A stretch of 64,000 nucleotides of DNA from Wolfiporia cocos (lineage: Eukaryota > Basidiomycota > Agaricomycetes > Polyporales > Phaeolaceae), in contig JACCLO010000005.1 of assembly GCA_029448655.1 (NCBI GenBank), positions 3,844,001 to 3,908,000 of the forward strand. Direction: 5' to 3'. A program made the translations under genes and the position numbers. Below the pieces are notes generated by a model. It ran no database searches, was not told the DNA's origin, and saw only the letters and a program-made list of their open reading frames with translations. Shown here piece after piece: positions 1 through 11,988 of the stretch (its first letter is position 1; each line of letters starts with the position of its first letter).

Positions 1-204
1 ATCCGTTTTGTACAAGAGCAGACTACCCTGGCATACAAATGGCTCCGACTGACGCATGCTTTGTGCTTGACGGTGGGGGAGGATTTCTGCTGTAAATTCC
101 AGAAAGTGGACAAACTTGAAGAAGACGAGCTGAAATATGCCATGATGGAGACAGGTGGGGATGAGAAACTGATCTATGGCTTCTGTATGCATTCCATGAG
201 CTGA
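1..204 (+). CDS. 3' end of an unrecognised gene, cut by the left edge
   Basis: An open frame enters from the left edge and continues for 67 codons to TGA at 202-204. The peptide is hydrophilic, with an acidic stretch (KLEEDELKY) and several cysteines. I recognise no family. The start and any earlier exons lie outside the window, so it may be the last exon of a real gene or chance open frame. The uninterrupted length and mixed composition weakly favour coding. Confidence 0.3.
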   Translation: MRFVQEQTTLAYKWLRLTHALCLTVGEDFCCKFQKVDKLEEDELKYAMMETGGDEKLIYGFCMHSMS

Positions 205-1136
205 TAAACTGTCAATCTCTATGCAGTCTTCGTCTGTCTGGCCTAATGTCCGTGACAATCTCCGAGGAACCACGTATTATTTGTCGCCCTGTTAGCAAGA
301 TGCTGGTCCCCTCTGTTTCTTCTATACTTCTTTAGGAGCTGGGGAGACAAAAAAAGCTGCTTGTCGACTACTTCGTGGATGTTACGTGGATAGCTCTATT
401 GAGCGCCTGCCGCCAATCTGATGCATCTGAAGGTCAACCTCTCCCTGTTTGTACTGAGCAGTCTATATCCAAAACAGGAATGCACATATATTGGGAATTT
501 TCCGGAGATGAGAATCTTGCCCGCAGCGATCCTCTACACAGATAAGGACAACTTCCCGTTTCGTTGATACGGTATAGAGAACATGCAGTGTTGTTTCATC
601 AGAGATGGCTGTAGTCAACTAATTCACCTCTTGGCAGCATAAGTTCCGACTCACAGTTGACCACAGCCAGTCTAGATGTCAGCTCTATGACTTGAGCATA
701 GTCTAAAAATAAGAGGTATAAATTATCATTCGCTGTATGTATATTTGAACGGCATAGGACAATCACGCTGCCGTTCAAGCTTCGTCAGCTTCATTCATGT
801 ATCAAGGTATGCGGTCAGTGTCCCTCTTTATGATGTTCACCGACGTATATTGCATACATGAAAATGATAGGTCTTTATCAACACCATTTTCTCTCTGAAG
901 GCGATATACTTCGAAGTATCAATATCGAAGCCAAGACACTGGTATTTGCACCCGCTGGAGATCGCGACAATATGGCATTGCAAGGTATGAGGTGCGGTAT
1001 CGTAACATTGATATGTCAGGCATGTACATAAGTTATTGCGAGTGAATTCATGTATTAAAGATATAAATATTGCAGATCATAGTGAATTTCGCACTCTTGA
1101 ATAATTAGTCAACATCCCGTCACATCAACGCCTGGT
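205..1136. other. no gene seen
   Basis: This stretch is AT-rich and broken by stops in all frames. No conserved peptide, tRNA or repeat was recognised. It probably holds the terminators of the left-edge gene (plus) and of the peroxidase gene (minus). Confidence 0.6.
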
Positions 1137-2042
1137 TCAAGCGTCTCCTTTCTTCGCCCTGATTTCCCTCATCATTTTCCTGATTTCTTGAGAGTCCTTA
1201 ACGGTTTTCCAGAGCGTCTGCTGCTGAGTTGGCGCAAAATCGTCCGGGAAGCGCTCATTTAGCCACCATTCCTGGATCCATGGCACAGGCACGGTATCGT
1301 TTCCCTTCCCGAAAATGCCCAACACCATGGACATCTCCCCACGCGCAATCTCTTCGTGCAAGGCATCGAGCGAGACGTTGTACGCGTCTTCCCGATTCAC
1401 CCGCGCGACGGCAAAGTCGTGCATGTTCATGACCTTGCCGTCAGAGGACGCGCTGATCAGCTCGTCGATGAGATGGCGGTTTGCTCTACATGGCGCATAC
1501 TCCTGTGTGCGTAATGCATCGAGATGCCCCAGAGAGGCACTGTGCTCAATGTAATTATGCCGCGCGAGGTCGAATAAGGATATCTGGGAATATTGCGACA
1601 GCAGGACGTGTCCGCTGTAGGTGAGGAAGACTGCAAGTGGAGTTGACAGGTGGTATCCTTCGCGCATGGCGCGGATGTAGTCGCTCCTGCTGATGCCTAC
1701 CCCGCTATGCGGCCTGTGTGAGACATCAGAAGACGCGCGTCAGACTAGCAGTGACTGGGACATACAGGAAACCGTGATTCGCAAGAGTGTTCAGTGCAGG
1801 GCACGGTGATCGGCTATCTGAGGGTTGAGGTAGGACAAAAGGATGGTTTTCCAGCGAAAAGGGCTCAATCTCGTCGCTCCAGAGCTCATTGATAGATAGT
1901 CTAATGAAGACGATAAGCACTGGTCCTACAGTACAATCGAAGCACTCGCCACTTACACAAGGCTCAAGATAGCCGCCATAAGTGCAGTCACAATCGAGAA
2001 TCGCAAAAGCATTCTTGTAAGTTGCTTTGATTGTGTAGGCAT
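1137..2042 (-). CDS. heme-thiolate peroxidase (chloroperoxidase / unspecific peroxygenase family)
   Basis: Family members use a heme held by a cysteine thiolate and hydrogen peroxide to oxygenate or halogenate small organic substrates, usually outside the cell. The model has three exons (2042-1957, 1900-1766, 1713-1137) and gives about 265 aa. An N-terminal hydrophobic segment (FSIVTALMAAILSLV) looks like a signal anchor. Exon 2 carries SRSPCPALNTLANHGF, which holds the family PCP motif with the proximal heme Cys. Exon 3 carries RHNYIEHSASL, where the family normally reads EHD; the Asp is replaced by Ser here. The last exon continues to an ordinary family-like C terminus (WIQEWWLNERFPDDFAPTQQ). 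An ATG at 2051 in the same frame is an alternative start. Assignment to the family is firm; the substrate is unknown, and the EHS change could alter metal binding or activity. Confidence 0.85.
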
Positions 2043-5000
2043 ATTAGGCATGAACAGGTCGTGAGAAGAAAGGAAGAGCGCTCCCGGTCGAAGACAGGAA
2101 CTGAGTCTTTTAACTACACGGGAGGCACTGCGATGGGCTAAGGTTTGTGAAGAAGAGCAATGCATAGGATGGATCAAGTGAATCAAAACGTCTCACATGC
2201 GGAGGTAACAGATCTTGATGTCAGCAATCGCATCCATTCGGAGAATCTTTCCCCACTCGGTGATCCATCCTTCCGAGATATGGGGCGTCGCCCTTGACAT
2301 TGCCACGAGGTGAAACGATTTTGTCCTTCAACTGTATCTGTTGGTTCGCTAACCACTTCAGCAACGAATTTAGATGACGTGATCGGGCACAGGGCGGTGA
2401 TTAGCTGCTAGATGAGCGCTGCCTCTGGGCCGTGCAGTTGATGTCTCGACTCGGACGGTGCTGGTAGCTTGCTGTCAAAGAGACATAGCATAGTAAAACC
2501 TCGCAAGCGACCCGGTACCACGCTGACTGTGTGCACGGCTGCGTTTGTCGTATTCTACTGTATGAACGGAATCTGCAATGGAGACGAGACGCGGACGCGC
2601 CTAGGCGAGTTAAGCAATATCTCCACCTTACAATGCGCAACTCCGAAATAGGGAGAACATGTGCAGAGGTAGGTTGTCAGAAAATGGGACCATGTGATAG
2701 AAGAAGCTGGAAGTAATATGACTATAACTTCAGGTACACCGGTGCTTCGACGCTGGAGAGACACAGGCGTCGAATCCCGAGGCTCGAACTCTTCACTGGC
2801 CGGAACGCTACTGTACCAATTGCGAATCCACTTCAGTTCCTGCTCAATCCGCCGTTACATCCGCCGGAGAAGTTCAGGACCCGAAGAAAGTGCGATCTCC
2901 TCTTTGTCACCAAGGCGATCGGGGGTCGATCGCGGTTGAAACGTTGACACATTGATATCTGCTTGAATGGCAGATTATCTAGCAATTGAACGATTGATCA
3001 TGGACGCTGGACTACACATGCAGCAACACGAGAGACAATGGCGCCCATCCGTGCGCTTGAGCCTGCTAGAGGACAGTTCACGATACAAAACTAACTTTGC
3101 AGGTCGGGCAATTCACCCTTAAGCGAAAGCATTCTCACGCGCAATGTCCAGCAACATACGTGAAGCAACGACCCACCAAAGCTCCCATGCTAAGGAGGAG
3201 TGTTCAGCCGCCGACGCCCATCATCATTGCAAAGGCCGCGCCCGCACTCATGAGCAGTGCAAACCGTTACTTTCACGAGATAGTGCTCAGCGGTAACATA
3301 TTTTGGGCCCATCATCGATAATCAGCGGAGATACGAGCTTGCAGGGTCAACAGATTCTGAAGCACCGCTGCCACACATACCCTGTGTAACGCATGCAGTG
3401 CAATGGTGAAATAGACTCTTCTTCCCATTCGGCACGTACTCTGAAAGCTTGCGGCGTGCAAGGGGCAAACCACGTTCAGGAACGAGCGGCTGTGGCCTAT
3501 CAGAGCATGATCTGCCGTTCAAGAAAGAATAGCCACATCCGATCAAACCATCCGCATAGCAATGCACTCTGCTTGCTTATCTGTTTCCCACAGCCATATA
3601 TCAGAATTCGGCAATGCAATGCAATCCATGGGCTGCACACACCTGAAGCGTGGTGGATTGCGGTCGACAAACCATAGGTTGGGCTGTGTTACATTTGACC
3701 AGATAGCAATTCGAAGGTAGGGGGCCGTAAGGGGGTCCCTGAAGCGATGTTCACGTGCAAAGGGAACGAAAACAAATCCCTCACGTGTACGCGTAGAAGA
3801 TATGACAGCTGTGGCGTTGTATGGAAGTATCGTTATGATCCTGCCTTGTCCATCAGGTGACATCGCCAACACATGGTCTCGCTGTTCGTTGCAACTATGA
3901 AGTGATGAGAGTGAGCTCCAATCTATCCCTGTAAATGGGCGGGCAACAAGCATCATGGATACAGGAGTTATCATATTACGGCCCAATCTCATATCGCGAG
4001 TACGCACCAGGGTACAAATCATTGTGAACTATTATTGCGTCCCACATAGAGACGACGGGGTGCGATCTTCGCTGACAACCTGAGCAAGCCACCCAAGCAT
4101 CAGGTACGACAAATTTATGATTGAGCTTATGCCGGGCTTCCATTAAGCAAGCCAAGCGTTAACATCACATGTACGAAGTAGATACCCGCAAGCACGACTA
4201 AATCCAGCGTAATAAGCACCTCCATGCGATAGTCCTCGAGAAGAGCACACAAAACGCGCGTCATGGGGACAGAGAGGGTCCTCTGATTGATAGGCAAGAT
4301 GAAGGCGCGCCGAGTAAACAGAAAGGCCAGCCATTTTCGGCGGGCGGCCACCATGAGGACGATCACCATCATGTGTGCGTGATGTTACGTATAGATTCTC
4401 GTGCCGATTAGAGCAAGTCGATTGGCCAAGGCAGCCGGTCGCGAGGTCTTCCGGAGCGCGTTGCCCTAGGCGTCACGTCGACAGAAAGAGAGCTGACAGT
4501 CAGCGCAGACATGCATCCTGGATGTGGTGTCAGCCGCCCTAGCGTAGCAAGGACCCTTTGCGATGGTGCGAGATCTGCAAGGAACCACATCGTCGACTCG
4601 CCGGAGTCTCGCATTTGTGCTGCCTCCGGCGAATGACAGGTCGGATAATAAGGAACAATTATAAGGAACAATTGGTTGTGTCGTCGACATACTCGCAGTT
4701 TGAATGTAACGGGCGGAGCGCCCGGTGCTGCTCAGCAGCCGTCGTCCGGCCCTAAACGTGAAATCCAAGCTGACTGGAGAGAAACCAAGCTATTGCGAGC
4801 GCACTTTCTCGAGATCATCATGAGCAGGGTATAAGCATAGATGCATGACCGAATGATCACTCGACGGGAGGGGGACGTTGCTAGCAGCGGCGCAGCGGCC
4901 AAGCGAATCAAGCTTTGAAAAGCAGAATTCGAGACTTAGACGAAACGCGCCTTTCGAACTGAACAATGTATGTGAGTCATAAAAAGTATTGAGAGTGTAT

Positions 5001-5825
5001 ATCTCTTGTCTGACTTGCGAACACCTCTGAATGCACGCACTAATTGTCCGGGAATAATGAATCAATGCTAGGCTTTCATCATTGTCGACACCCGCTTCAG
5101 ACCGCTAGTATACAAATTTCCAGCCCATTGTGTAGGAGACGGAAGATCACCTGCATTCGGGTGAGTGTTCGTCTGCTTACCCCAAGCCGTAGTAGCTTTG
5201 CACGTGTGCATGCGGACCTTATGCATAGGTCTTGGACTTGTTGGCTTTTCCGATGCATATTCCGTGGTGTCGCCCTTGTGCACTCGTCAATTCGACTTTT
5301 GCGCTAGATCTTGTGCTATAAAAGCTCAGTTGCACATATCTCAGCAATGGGCATGATTGACGAAATTCTGTTCTCAAGGATTGTTAAGTTTTGAGCTTCT
5401 CATGATATCATTCAGCCAGAGTGAGCTGAACAGAGCTCTCAGTGAATATCTGTACGATTTTCCGCAGATGCCACAGACTGGCATCAGCTGCCGGGCTGAT
5501 GCAATCAAATCTCAGTGTTACAGACGCTGTCACGATAATGCGCGCGAAGCTTCGCAGATTACTCAGATAGAGTATTCAGTGTCGATTACTGGTCCCCACA
5601 AATCGCGCCGGCATACCGGCATACAGTGCAGTCCCGCCAATGCGATGCAGAGCATGGGTGTAGTGCCATTCCCCAGGCCTGACGCTCTATGCGATGCTTT
5701 CTGCCGCTCAACCGTGTCTGCACAAGTTCGTGGCGGAGGCACTCACTCCTCAAAATCTCCCGCAAAGCAAGGCACGCCCTTGGCATCTTTCCGTCACGCG
5801 GCGCGCATGCGATTTGCTTTCATAG
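2043..5825. other. long gene-poor stretch
   Basis: No supported gene in about 3.8 kb. Open frames are short, overlap on both strands and show no conserved peptide. The longest, on the minus strand at 3543-4022 (159 codons), has protein-like runs such as GFVFVPFAREHRF and could be a decayed gene of the F-box type, but I cannot support this. Probably old intergenic or mobile-element sequence. Confidence 0.5.
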
Positions 5826-5950
5826 CTGGCCAATATTGGTCTCGTACCCAGACGTGTATATGACTCGCACCCTGACGTGTATATGACTCGCACCCTACCA
5901 TCGCAGTCGAAAACACGTCTGGGTACGAGACCAGCTGGCCAATATAATGC
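5826..5950. repeat. hairpin-forming inverted repeat with a 23-bp tandem duplication in the loop
   Basis: The sequence tggtctcgtacccagacgtg at about 5838 is repeated inverted at 5913-5933, a perfect stem of about 21 bp. Between the arms a 23-bp unit starting gacgtgtatatgactcgcac is present twice in direct tandem (5851-5873 and 5874-5896). Outside the arms, agctggccaatat appears at both ends in direct orientation. This could be a small foldback element or a recombination scar. Confidence 0.75.
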
Positions 5951-6977
5951 AGACAGGGGCGCCCCGCGTAAAGAGCGCCCGTATCCACCTTGCGGTCGTC
6001 GTCGGCGTCGATTGGTGCGCGTACACATCGCCGTCGAAATGGAAGTCATCCACATCGCCCCACGCACCTCCCGCTATCTTCGCTCAGCTCCAGAATAGCA
6101 ACAATCCACCCGCAGCGTCCAAGGCTCGAGAGCTGAGAACGCTTTCCCAACGCTATCTATGGCTCTTTATGCCCATCTCCAGCCATGCTTCTAGGGGCGC
6201 TGGTACCGCCACATGCGTCTGCCAGACTGCCGTTCTTTATGCAGTCCGTGGCGTGGAATGCGGTGGTTGTATGTTCGCTCTGCGTGCCGAATATGTTAGT
6301 GAACCCCGTGAGCTGAGGGAGATAATTCACGCGGGGGAACGCCCGCGGTAACTCTGATACATCAAGGCATACATGATCGCATCGCCCGTGTGGTCCATTG
6401 CCGCGAGGCCTGCTGGGCTGTGCGGCAGGTGCTGGGCTCGAAGCCTCGCGCATAGCTCGCGAAAAGCGTGCGTGAAGTTCATCGATTCATCATGAACCCT
6501 GATTGCGAATGCTCGCGGGTTACCTGCGCGTCTCTGGATGTAAAACTCGAAAGTACGCCTACATACCGGCAGGTCATATCGTCTGGCGCTCATGTATCGC
6601 GCTCCTGTCGGCGAACCGTGCCCAATGCGGTCGTTGATCTTCATTCATCATTCCACGCTGCCAGGCTGGGTAGATGAACGAAGCGCTGTGCTGTGCACTC
6701 GGTCCACATTCTATACGTGTGGTGTACGTGTGGTTGGCCGTGCAGCGCTGTGAGGGCGTCCTGGTATATAAATGGATGGGGAGGTTCACGAAGGCCATTC
6801 TGCTTGACTCAATCCTGCCGTCATTGGCCACAACATCAACCCCCAATCACGCGGAAAATGGCCAAAGCGAATGTCGCGAAGCGACGCACCTGGAAGCTGC
6901 CGCCGCGTCGGTCATAGAGGATGTCCAAGACCACGTAGACACGGCAAGGGCAACGGAAGGAGCAGGGGAAGGGGAAC
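5951..6977. other. no gene seen
   Basis: Only short overlapping open frames on both strands, none with a recognisable motif. A possible TATA element (gtatataaat) lies near 6761, about 75 nt before an ATG at 6858 that opens only a short basic frame. Confidence 0.45.
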
Positions 6978-7575
6978 AAGGTCCGTCCTCCGCACTGCGC
7001 GAGGAAGCAGCCGACCCTCGCAGCGTCGCACAAGACACGCGAGGAAAGTCCGTGGTGAAAAGTGAGGCAGGGGAAGAGTCCGCACCAAGGGGAGAAAGCA
7101 CGCTGGCGAGAGCTGGGGAAGCACAGCAAGTCAGAAGTGAGCCATCTACACGCTAGAGAGACGACTGAGGGATAGACGCAGACGCAGGCCCGGGGTGGAG
7201 AGAGACATATCGGACGCGTCCCGGGCGCTCCGGACCCAGCGCCGACGGAGAGAGAGAGGTCGCTACGGCTCCCAGAAGTTCGAAATGATCCGTCCTCAGC
7301 GCTGCAGAAGGATACACAGTACCTTCGCGCCGTCGAACAAATCACGCAAGGGAAGTCTGCGATGAAAGGTGGGGTAGAGGGAGAGTTCGCACCAGGGAGA
7401 GAAAGCACGGCGAGAGCTGGGGAAGCACAGCAAGTCAGAAGTGAGCCACCTACACCCTGGAGAGATGACTGAAGGATAGATGCAGATACAGAGCCCGGGT
7501 GGAGACAATCGGACGCGTCCCGGGTGCTCCGGACCCGGCGGCGCTGACGGAGAGCGATCCGTCCTCAAGGAGGCC
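6978..7575. repeat. degenerate tandem duplication of about 300 bp
   Basis: A block starting gtccgtcctc at about 6978 and running to about 7286 is followed by a diverged copy starting gtccgtcctcagcgctgc and running to about 7556, and by the start of a third copy (gatccgtcctcaaggagg). Shared landmarks are gagaaagcac...agagctggggaagcacagca (7096 and 7400 regions), cagcaagtcagaagtgagcc, and cggacgcgtcccgggcgctc, which reads cggacgcgtcccgggtgctc in the second copy. The third copy leads straight into the F-box pseudogene, so the array seems to have grown from that gene's 5' region. Copies differ by many substitutions and small indels. Confidence 0.75.
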
Positions 7576-8754
7576 GCCGCAGCTCCTGACGGAGGTCTGC
7601 GAGCGTATCATCGGCTGGCTGTAGCACGACTCTCGGATGCTGAAGAAACACACCCTTGTGTGCAAGGCGTGGACGCCGAGGTGTCGGTACCAGATGCAGC
7701 GGCGCGTCACTCTGTACGATCGGAGCTGCCTCCAATTTGCAACTTGGATACGCGAGGGTACAGCCACATCTCTTCCAGCATGCGAGATCCGTCTTCGTGG
7801 CGGGTGCAGCGAACGATGGCGAGCGGGCGCCAATTACTGGGCACGCTTGATGATGGCCGCGGGCAAGCTGCAACTGGTGTGGCGTCTTGACATCGCGCGT
7901 GCGATCTGGAAGCCGAGCGACTTCCATCCGCTCATCTTTTTCTACCTCTCCGCATTTTCTTCTCTCACGACACTCCGGCTGCATGACGTCACGTTCCCGA
8001 AAGTGCGCGAGTTTGGGCGTCTCGTCTGCGCACTCCTGAGCCTCGTCTGGAATGTGCTATTCACGAGCACGGTACCCTGTGCGAGTCTTGCAATCACGCA
8101 CCCTCCACCCTCCGTGAGGCTGACTGACCTGGTGATCTTCTCCATCAATGAGACTGCCTCCAAAGTTGAAGCCAACAAGTTGCTCATTGAGCACCTGTGC
8201 GCCGCGGGGGTGGCCGCTGGGGTGGCCGCTAACCTCCAGAGGTTCAACTTCTCTGTCTGGGCATCCTCTGACAACAAGTATCTGGGTGTTTATCGAGAGC
8301 CCCTCCATGAGCTGTTCAAGCAGTGTAGCTGGTCTCTACGCTACTTCAACCTCTCACCCGATGCAAGGATGTTGAGGCAGACGCAATCTCTGATACAATC
8401 GGTACGTCTATGTTATGACCTCCACCCACCGCGTATATGCACCCTTGATGTTCACTCGTAACAGCATTTGCATTTGATCTCGTGCATCTTGGCAGTCTGG
8501 AGACAGTTGTTCTGGAAGACTTGAACTTCGAGACGGTTGGATATGCCTGGATGCGCCGCATCCTTGAATCCTATGTGTCGAAGAATTTGCGCGAGGTCTC
8601 GATTGTCGTGGACCGACCTAGGTACAGCGAGAACGCAGAAACGAGGTACAGAGGACTGTATCCGCTCTCAAGGAGGACACGTGCCGTCAACTCAATGAGC
8701 TGTTCTCCAACAAAGACTAGGAGAAGCTCCACCATGTTGACTTTGTGTTCTTAA
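7529..8754 (+). pseudogene. F-box protein pseudogene
   Basis: The reading frame gives RRPPQLLTEVCERIIGWL, then a TAG stop at 7622-7624, then HDSRMLKKHTLVCKAW. Across the stop this is a classic basidiomycete F-box (helix, then the LVCKAW motif). It is followed by about 270 codons with the family's leucine-rich layout (LTTLRLHDVTF). After a GT donor at 8402 the next family-like segment (LGSLETVVLEDLNFETVG, from about 8482) is in a frame that does not join at a usable acceptor, pointing to a second lesion. Intact relatives bind SKP1 and choose targets for SCF ubiquitin ligases. A single-base fault at the TAG codon is possible, but two independent breaks favour a dead gene. Confidence 0.7.
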
Positions 8755-10586
8755 CATAAAGTCATATTGGACGCCAATCGATGGTCATCCCTGCTCAAGG
8801 CAGAGATGCCGCAACTGAATGAGCGAGGAGTTTGCGGTGAGCGGGTGCCTTTGATGAATTGCGCCGTCTCATCATCCTGCCTGCCATTCCGCAGGACCCG
8901 TGTCGATGTCTACATCAGTCTCTTCAATGAAAGCGATTATTGAGCTTGTACTGGCCCTCACTTCGCACTCCCGGTTTTGTGGACGCGAGTGCGCCCCAAT
9001 TACATGGCTGCCCTCCTTGACCTTAAAGCTTGCGCCTAGCACCCTATAGCAGATTCAGTATTCATCATTCCCATTTTGACATGCCCGTGACCCTTCTCCG
9101 GCTATCGAAGCATCCAAGCCTCTCTGAACTTTGGTCCACTATATATTCACGCTACTGTGCACTCTACCGCGAAGCGCCCCAACGTTTAATCGACTCACCC
9201 CACCACGAATGCGTCACATCAATTGCAGTACTCGTCAGTCGCACATACGGGCATACAGATCTGATGGTGCGCCTCAGACGTCCTTGGTGCCAAGTAAAGT
9301 TCACGAAAACGATGTGGCCGTCTACCGTCCGTCTGAATTACATCCTGGGGTTGTACGCGTGGCGGATAATGATCAAGACCAAGAACAGTGAAGTTCTGGT
9401 GCAAATGGCTAAGACGCGCGCATTCCCTCTACCCGCCGGAATACCAATGTAATTCACCCCTCACGCACGGATCCCCACCGTTACTCCAATCATGTCAGAT
9501 ACCGCCGACTGTTACCAAATACCAGCGCCGCTTCATGTGCTGTTTTACGAGACTGCTAGCTTTGACAGCTGCCTAGAGCAGTCAACCCTGCAGACTACCA
9601 TAGACGGTAGCAAATACTGATCATAGCATGCTGTTGTATTTCTGGCATTCATTAATTTGCCTGTTCCCTTCTATCTATGTCTATACACAACGCATTCGGC
9701 TTCAATTTTGTTACAAGTACGGATCTGATTCGTTCGCATAGGAGATACAAGAAATGACAGTAACGGTCTTCCTGAATAATGATTCTGAGGTGTTTAGTTT
9801 GAGAAATCAGATAAAGGCAGCCTAGTATGTTGCCTCAGCAGACATAAGCAGTTTGCACTTCAATTGACCCTATTTTTACATCATGCCACTCGCGAACGCC
9901 GGTATGGACGTCTGTTGTGGCGTATATTTACTGGCAGGTTCACGTTGTAACAAAGTTTTCAATGTCAATATTGTAGCTATACACGAAGCTTGAAGCTTCA
10001 CTGAGCTCTGAAGCTGCCCTTTAACTCACTGGAAATCTCGAACGTAGAGCACCTCCAGAGGCTTCAAGGTGAGGGTATTGTCGCATATGTTCGACGCGTG
10101 GCGCTATGAAGTAGAATAGGCCCGCGTATGCCCGTGCTCACAAAAGACCATATACATTTATTCTGGAATCAAGTACGTTCTGTCTGATGGAAGCCAAGAC
10201 AGTAGTCATCCATACCGTAGCGGCGAGTTTGATCCCTATGCCATTCCCCTACATCGTACTCGGTGCAGTGTTGCGTTTCTGAGAAAGTCGATGTGTAGAG
10301 TAAATGATAATTTATATTATCTAAACGACCTAGGCAGATATGATCAGTCATTACGAAGACACAGGAATGCCTATTGCCGCATATAAGGATCTGAGAGTGA
10401 GAAGACGCCGTTTTATGGAACCTATTGAGTAATCCCTACGCGGTTACCTGGTTTAGCATGCGACGCATAGAGTAACCTGATGTACGAATAACACGACCTT
10501 ACAGTACTACAAATATAAGCGGCCAGAGCTCAGGGCACAAAGAGTACTTACGAACGCTTTCCACAAACCTCCCGCGTCCCTCAGTC
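8755..10586. other. no gene seen
   Basis: The first 250 bases may be the decayed 3' end of the F-box pseudogene. A plus-strand frame at 9030-9452 (140 codons) shows no motif and is not supported. The rest is AT-rich and stop-filled. Confidence 0.5.
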
Positions 10587-11225
10587 ATGATGAAACCGAC
10601 AGTCTGCCATCTTTGCAAGAAGCCGCCATCTGACAAAGTCCATACCAGGTTGAGATGCCGACATACCCTCCGTATTCCTGCCTGGCACATGGATGCGTAA
10701 GCGACACTTGGAGAGGCTGTCTGATTTGCACCAACGATGCATCTGCAATCCCTATCGCTTCGTTTCCGGTATCCCCGATTAATCCCTGAGCGAAACATTC
10801 TCTTTTCCTGATGAAGACTCACCACCCTACCAGGCCAACCCTAGCTTCATCCGCCTGCTGACGATCCGACGCCACCTTGTGAGGACAGACACAGGGCGAA
10901 GGCAGTGACAGTAGTTCATCTGCTACGTGTGCGCCGCTCATGATTGCTGGCGAAACAACAGCAGCAGTCACAATTTTACCCTTCGCTGCCCCTAACGCGC
11001 TCAGCTGGGTCGGATCCGGTGCTATGGGCGTTGTCAGAGGTAAGTTTTATGGTTTTATCGGGCCTCCGATATGACGGAGAGATGACTGACATTCTGTTGG
11101 CAGTTTACATGATGGCAGAGGTATACAGCAATATCGGTAAGATGGTGGCCGGATGTGCCTCTGCGATCTGCCAATCGGACAAGAGCAGTATCCACTCTTG
11201 CCAACGAAGACGAAAGCGAATGTGA
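10587..11225 (+). pseudogene. decayed RING-ISG12 family copy (copy D)
   Basis: From ATG 10587 the frame reads TVCHLCKKPP then LRCRHTLRI, matching the first half of a RING finger (CxxC, then CxH). The second half (LAHGCVSDTWRGCLICTND) follows in a different frame, with spacing about 14 nt longer than in the other copies. A later exon ending at 11039 gives AVTILPFAAPNALSWVGSG before a GTAAGT donor. The next exon (11104-11225) gives VYMMAEVYSNIGKMVAGCAS and lines up with the second half of the ISG12-like domain of the copies at 28-34 kb. The order of domains and the intron inside the ISG12 domain are kept. The frameshift and loss of glycines suggest a pseudogene on the opposite strand from its relatives. 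Confidence 0.55.
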
Positions 11226-11988
11226 ATAAATCAGTGCAGAGGCAAGAGGTTCCTCGGTTCTTGGCTGAGCCGTATTAGTAGATTTCGCCTAGGTAGGTGT
11301 CGCCCACACCGGGCTCCTCACCTTCATAATCAGTTGTACCATTCCTACGATCGTGTCCACCTTGCCCTGTCATACCACTTGTTCCAAATGCTTGTATTTC
11401 CCGCATAGGCGGGAAGGATGCCGAACTCTCAAACATAGATGCGTTCGAGTGACATTTGAGGCTGTGTACCTGCACAAAGTCGTCATTACGTCAGGGAAAG
11501 TGGACGGACGTAGCTAGTGGCAGTTTCTGGAATAGATCAAGCAACTGGGCTCAGGTTTCAGACATTCGAAGCAGCAAGCCAGTCATCCCTTCCTACAAGC
11601 AACAAGGCTCACATCTCCTCCCTTCGTGTGTTGTTTTCGCGGTGGCAGCATCTCGTCAGATACGATGCACCAGCGAGCAGCTGCACATGGGGCCAAGACA
11701 GAGCATGTTAGCAATCTGGTTCTCATCTTGGTAACTCTTCTCGTATTGTCACAACCAACTCGACGGATCTGACTTGTCTGTGGCCGACAAGAATCTTGAA
11801 TCAAACATGCGGCCCTCGACTGGCCGTTGATTCAGTACACTTCGCCTATACACATTTGCAAGCTTCGACCGTTCCATGAAGGACCCTCCCTGGCTGCACG
11901 CCATTCTTGTACATCCGACCCAGGCACAAAAATCAGGTGGTTACAGCATCCGCAATTGATAGTGATCACGCACAACAATATTAGGACT
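11226..11988. other. no gene seen
   Basis: Short overlapping open frames only. Likely contains the 3' flank of the alpha/beta hydrolase gene read from the right. Confidence 0.55.
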
